From assembly GCF_026151205.1 (NCBI RefSeq), contig NC_087079.1:9040635-9104634 (forward strand): a stretch of 64,000 nucleotides of DNA, read 5' to 3'. Each line of letters opens with the position of its first letter. Within the stretch, counting starts at the first letter, position 1. This document shows, piece after piece, positions 59,786 to 64,000 of the stretch. Source of the DNA: Bolinopsis microptera (taxonomy: Eukaryota > Ctenophora > Tentaculata > Lobata > Bolinopsidae). The notes beneath the pieces are model-generated. The model ran no database searches, was not told the origin of the DNA, and saw nothing but the letters and a program-made list of their open reading frames with translations. A program made the position numbers and the translations under genes.

Positions 59786-61530
59786 TCTTATATCCGCTCT
59801 GTCACGAGTCCTTTTTGAAAGTCTGCTCTACCAACTGTTAACTAAAACCTGTCATTTCTTGAGCAATACTCAGCAATACCAAATTCTGCAGAATACTAAG
59901 AGTTATGTTTGAATCTGTAGAATCTAAAATCTTAGACTTTCGGTCAATCGACAGTATACATGTTCAGGGTTTCAGCTACATCCCTAAATTAGAATCAAAC
60001 CATACGAGTACTGTGTAGGTGTTGTACCCTAAACTACCTACCTCACTGGGAGAAATAACACGTGCTCTACAGCTACACATGCTCTTAGTAGTACTACTGC
60101 TCTTATTAAAAGTGCACTTATTTGGATATGTTCGCCTATTAAAGGGATTAATCAAGCCCTTGGGGTAGTATTCTCTCAATATTCCACTTATTGGAGGATT
60201 ATTCTCTCAATATTCCACTTGCGATGAGGTCCAGTGGAACCCTTACAAGTATCCGCCATTAATTGACCCATCATCAATAATCACCAAATTCAGTTTTAAA
60301 ACCAGTTCAACTATGTGCATGAAGTTGAAGATGGCACGTTGGTCGGCAGAAGAGACACAGGTGACCTGATGCCCGTTTAAACTTCTTTTAAACTCCTCTA
60401 CACTCCACCATCTACACTCCTTTTAAACCCACACTAGCCCCCACACATGTCGACACACGCGAAATGAGGATATCTCACAATCACCAGGTCTCAACAGAGA
60501 CAGGACCAATAGTTGCCATGGTGATTGATCACGTGACCATAGTAACGAGCGCAGACACTACGGTCGGCTACTGACCAGACAAAAGACAAGGAGTGTGTAG
60601 TCTACAGCTTATTACTGAAGAGGCTGCTGGATTTTTACACAGGATTACACAGGATTAAAATTAAATTATAGATCCATTATCATGGACCGTCATAATTGTA
60701 CAGAGATTAATGAAAACATTCATCTTTTCTTGAAGTCAGGGCCAGGGTTATCCTTAAATCTTAATTATGACTAATTCGCGAGGTTCTCACCAAGTTGATA
60801 GTAAAATTGTTTAAGTTTCGTGCATTTGAATTACGTTGACGCATATCTTCGGTGAAGCTATTTCGCTCTTCGGAGCAGCGAAGGAAATAAGTGCACACAC
60901 AGTTGACAGCATAGGAGCGCCTTTCTTGAAATTGAATATACTGTGGGGTGTTTGGTTGAATATTAAGTGAACGGTGGCAGTGAATATGGAGGCTCTGGTG
61001 ATTTTGAGGAATTACAGTTGAGTTAGGAGACAAAATTTCCATAAGATGGACTTTGAGATTTGTCTGTTGTGACAAGGTGTGTCCCAGGTGATGTCCGAAT
61101 ATTCTCATATTTTATCTGGTTTTAACTGTAACGCGCGAATGTCACTGATCTGGGTATTCCAACTTAGCTGGTCTGTTTACTAAGGGTCATGTAATTTCAT
61201 GTATCAAGATAAGTGGTAAACTGAGTTAACTTCTGATTAAAGAGACTCCAGAACATTCCCCGTAATTAGTGCCCGTAATTAGAGGAAGGAGAGTGGAAGT
61301 AACACTAGTAATTACAGGAATAACAGTCTAGGAGGCTGCTAACATGGTGATTACCTTATCACTAATCCTGCTCACTTATCAGGCTCGTAAAGTCACTCTG
61401 ACACAACAATAGTGTTAGTGATATTAGCCAACATAGAAATATGGTCATGTCTTAAAGGAGATTGGAGGTACTCCGTCTAAGATTGGAATAAAGATTAGAG
61501 AAGAACAAGTCTTGTGACTTGTCGTTAGAT
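59786..61530. other. region between minisatellite and B2, no confident gene
   Basis: No homologous exon was identified. The minus frame of 115 codons at 60761-61108 has no recognisable domain. The stretch near 60520-60570 is less AT-rich, but I see no defined promoter element. Confidence 0.45.
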
Positions 61531-61533
61531 AAT

Positions 61534-63603
61534 GGGGGGGGGGGGGTGTCATGTCCGTCTATGTCCGCCTATGTCCTGTCCTTTTTGGATTCTATGAGAC
61601 AACGGACGTGTTTTTTGGGACATTGGCGGACACGGACGGACATTGGCGGACTCGGACGGACATTGGCGGACTCGGACGGACATTGGCGGACTTGGACGGA
61701 CATTGGCGGACCCGGACGGACATTGGCGGACTTGGATGGACATTGGTGGACATTAGCGGACATTGGTGGACATTAGCGGACATTGGTGGACATTAGCGGA
61801 CAAACATTTTGAGGACTGAAGAGTACTGAAGAGTACTGAAGAGTACTGAGGAGGATGGCTGAGAAGGATGGCTGAGAAGGATGACTGAGGAGGATGACTG
61901 AGGAGGATGACTGAGAGGGAGGAGAAGGATCAGGAAGACCCAGGAGGAGGAGGAGGAGGAGGACTCAGAAGGAGGAGGAGGAGAACTGAGGAGGATGACT
62001 GAGGAGGAGGAGGACTGAGGAGGAGGACTGAGGAGGACTGAGAAGGAGGAGGACTGAGGAGGATAGCTGAGGAGGATGACTGAGAGGGAGGAGGAGGGGG
62101 AAGAGGAGGAAGAGGACTGAGGAGGAGGAGAAGGACTGAGGAGGAGAAGGAGGACCCAGGAGGAGGAGGACCCAGGAGGAGGAGGACCCAGGAGGATCAG
62201 GAGGACCCAGGAAAAGGCCCCAGGAGGAGGTGGAGGACTGGGGAGGAGGAGAACTATTGAGGACTGATGAGGAGGACTGAGGACGAGGAGGAAGAGTAGG
62301 AGGAGGACTGAGGAGGGGAGGAGGAAGAGGACTGGGGAGGATCAGGAAGACCCAGGAGGACCCAGGAGGAGGAGGAGGACCCAGGAGGAGGAGGAGGACT
62401 GAGGGGGACTGAGGAGGAGGACTGACGATGACTGAGAAGGAGGAGGACTGAGGAGTACTGAGGAGGATGGCTGAGGAGGATGGTTGGGGAGGATGGCTGA
62501 GGAGGATGACTGAGGAGGATGACTGAGGAGGATGACTGAGAGGGAGGAGGAGGAGGACTCAGAAGGAAGAGGAGGAGGACGCAGGAGGAGGACTCAGGAG
62601 GAGGACTTAGGAGAAATGAGAAGGAGGACTGAGGAGAACTGAGGAGGAGGAGGAGGAGGACTGAATAGGAGGAGGAGAAGGAGGGGGACTGGGAGAGGAT
62701 TGGGGAGGAGGAGGACTGATGAGAAGGATGAGGAAGAGGACCCAGGAGGAGGAGGACTGAGGACCGAGGAGGGAGAGGAGGAGGATGAAGAGGAGGAGGA
62801 GGACCCAGGAGGAGGAGGACTGAGGAGGAGGACTGAGGAGGAGGACTGAGGAGGAGGACTGAGGAGGACTGAGGAGGACTGATGAGGACTGAGGAGGATG
62901 GCTGAGGAGGATGACTGAGAGGGAAGAGAAGGAGGAGGAGGAGGACTGAGGAGGACTGAGAAGGAGGAGGAGGAGGAGGAGGACTGAATAGGAGGAGGAG
63001 GAGGGGGACTGGGGGAGGACTGAGGAGGAGGATGGAGGACTGAGGAGAAGGATGAGGAGGAAGACTGAGGAGGACTGAGGACTGAGGAGGAAGAGGAGGA
63101 GGATGAAGATGAGGAGGAGGACCCAGGAGGAGGACCCAGGAGGAGGACTCAGGAGGAGGAGGAGGACTGGGGAGGAGGAGGACTGTTGAGGACTGATGAG
63201 GACTGAGGACGAGGAGGAGGAGTAGGAGGAGGACTGAGGAGGGGAGGAGTAAGAGGACTGAGGAAGATCAGGAAGACCCAGGGGGAGGAGGAGGAAGAGT
63301 AGGAGGAGGAAGCATCTAAATGTTATTTCCATTTTTGTCCGTTTTTGTCCATTTTTGTCCGCTCTATTTTTTGTCCGTTTTGAAAATATAGGGTACCGAA
63401 CGGACAAAAAACATGATCCCCCTATAACAGCAAAAATTGAACATTTTATTTAGCAATTTAGGTGTCCATTAATGTCCGCCTATGTCCGTCTATGTCCGCC
63501 TATGTCCGCCTATGTCCGTCTATGTCCGCCTATGTCCGCCTATGTCCTGTCCTTTTTGGATTCTATGAGACAAGCGGACATAGACGGACGTGACACCCCC
63601 CCC
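61534..63603. mobile_element. G-run/C-run hairpin element, type B, copy B2 (2.07 kb)
   Basis: Opens with 13 G (61534-61546) and closes with 8 C (63596-63603). Flanking bases share only AAT (61531-61533, 63604-63606). The ends, the direct-orientation loops, the GGCGGACTCGGACGGACATT array, the GA block and the internal type-A terminus are all colinear with B1. It is in the same orientation as B1, 5.2 kb away, with unrelated flanks. That argues for two insertions rather than a segmental duplication. Confidence 0.75.
61812..63307. repeat. GA-rich minisatellite of B2
   Basis: Same purine-strand array as in B1, about 180 bases longer, ending at the GGAAGCATCTAAATGTTATT junction (63308-63327). The 266-codon minus frame across its right part is a repeat artefact. 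Confidence 0.9.
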
Positions 63604-63606
63604 AAT

Positions 63607-64000
63607 ATAATATGAGCAGTTTAACTTCTACTCTTCCTAACACTCTGAACTATTATATGATACTACAAATAAATGGGTTGCTGGATTCCAGGGTAACTAT
63701 ATTACCATTACTTCCCTGTAGGTCGTACTTTAACACACCAAGTTCAATACTACTCGATTTCTCAAATCACTATTTCTCAGTACTTGTCGGCAGTTAACAA
63801 TAAACACGTAACTGTTAAAACTGGGTTGTGATTTGGTTGAGAAATGACAATTTTAGTGGCCTTTTTTGCTTCTAACCATGTGAATTCAGACGAATCAGTA
63901 TAATTACATTCCCCCAGTATAATTACAGTCCCCCAGTATAATTACTTGTTCTAGTTAAATCAGGCTGCTATCTGAAGCAGGTAGTGGTAATACAACTCTG
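63607..64000. other. right edge, AT-rich with a 19-bp tandem repeat
   Basis: CCCCCAGTATAATTACAGT-type units occur about three times at 63897-63948. Nothing else was recognised. Confidence 0.6.

Noticed and set aside
60300-60368. Candidate N-terminal TBC exon on the minus strand (SADQRAIFNFMH)
   Set aside because: Available donors give phase 0, but the known next exon needs a one-base carry-over; the peptide also does not match the family.

Overview
This window is eukaryotic and almost certainly from an animal genome, probably a non-vertebrate with TE-rich, AT-rich DNA. The one well supported gene is a metazoan-type TBC1D8/TBC1D9-like Rab GTPase-activating protein on the minus strand. It has 15 short exons with consistent phases and GT/AG junctions. 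The repeats (LINE tails, tRNA-derived SINE, nested hAT elements with 8-bp target duplications) also fit an invertebrate. I cannot name the species.

Layout. 1-9112: AT-rich DNA with small tandem repeats, a tRNA-like SINE remnant and at most one doubtful exon. 9119-18652: three mobile-element-like insertions (A 9119-12787, C 13326-17585, D 17938-18652). Each starts with a run of G, ends with a run of C, and has the same stem-loop just inside both ends. 18658-28800: MITEs, a 2.65 kb terminal-inverted-repeat element containing nested hAT elements, foldback sequences, and two exons of a probable small basic protein split by a 9 kb intron. 29244-32148: remnants of three non-LTR retrotransposons and a self-nested hAT MITE. 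32917-38659: a 5.7 kb hAT-like foldback element with long inverted arms that carry a LINE ORF1-like fragment and mirror-image (CTGT)n/(ACAG)n microsatellites. A second hAT is nested inside it. 40578-51421: the TBC gene. 51422-56281: no confident gene. 56286-58228 and 61534-63603: two copies (B1, B2) of a fourth G-run/C-run element, flanking a 51-bp minisatellite at 58669-59785.

The most unusual signal is the G-run/hairpin/C-run family. Four types with unrelated stem sequences share one architecture: G(8-21), a hairpin made of short tandem repeats, internal DNA, the same hairpin with its loop in the same orientation, then C(8-18), with 3-6 bp AT-rich flanking duplications. Types A, B and C also share an internal module: a purine-rich GAGGAGGACT-like minisatellite, a GCATCTAAAT junction, and TTTTTGTCCG repeats. 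I do not recognise this as a described transposon class, but I could not search any database.

Only the TBC protein has a function I can state: two GRAM domains, a TBC domain with both catalytic finger motifs, and an EF-hand, pointing to a calcium-linked, membrane-associated Rab GAP. Its N-terminus is not found with confidence. Long open frames in the GA minisatellites, the 51-bp minisatellite and the CAGA/CTGT microsatellites are by-products of repeats and are not annotated as proteins.
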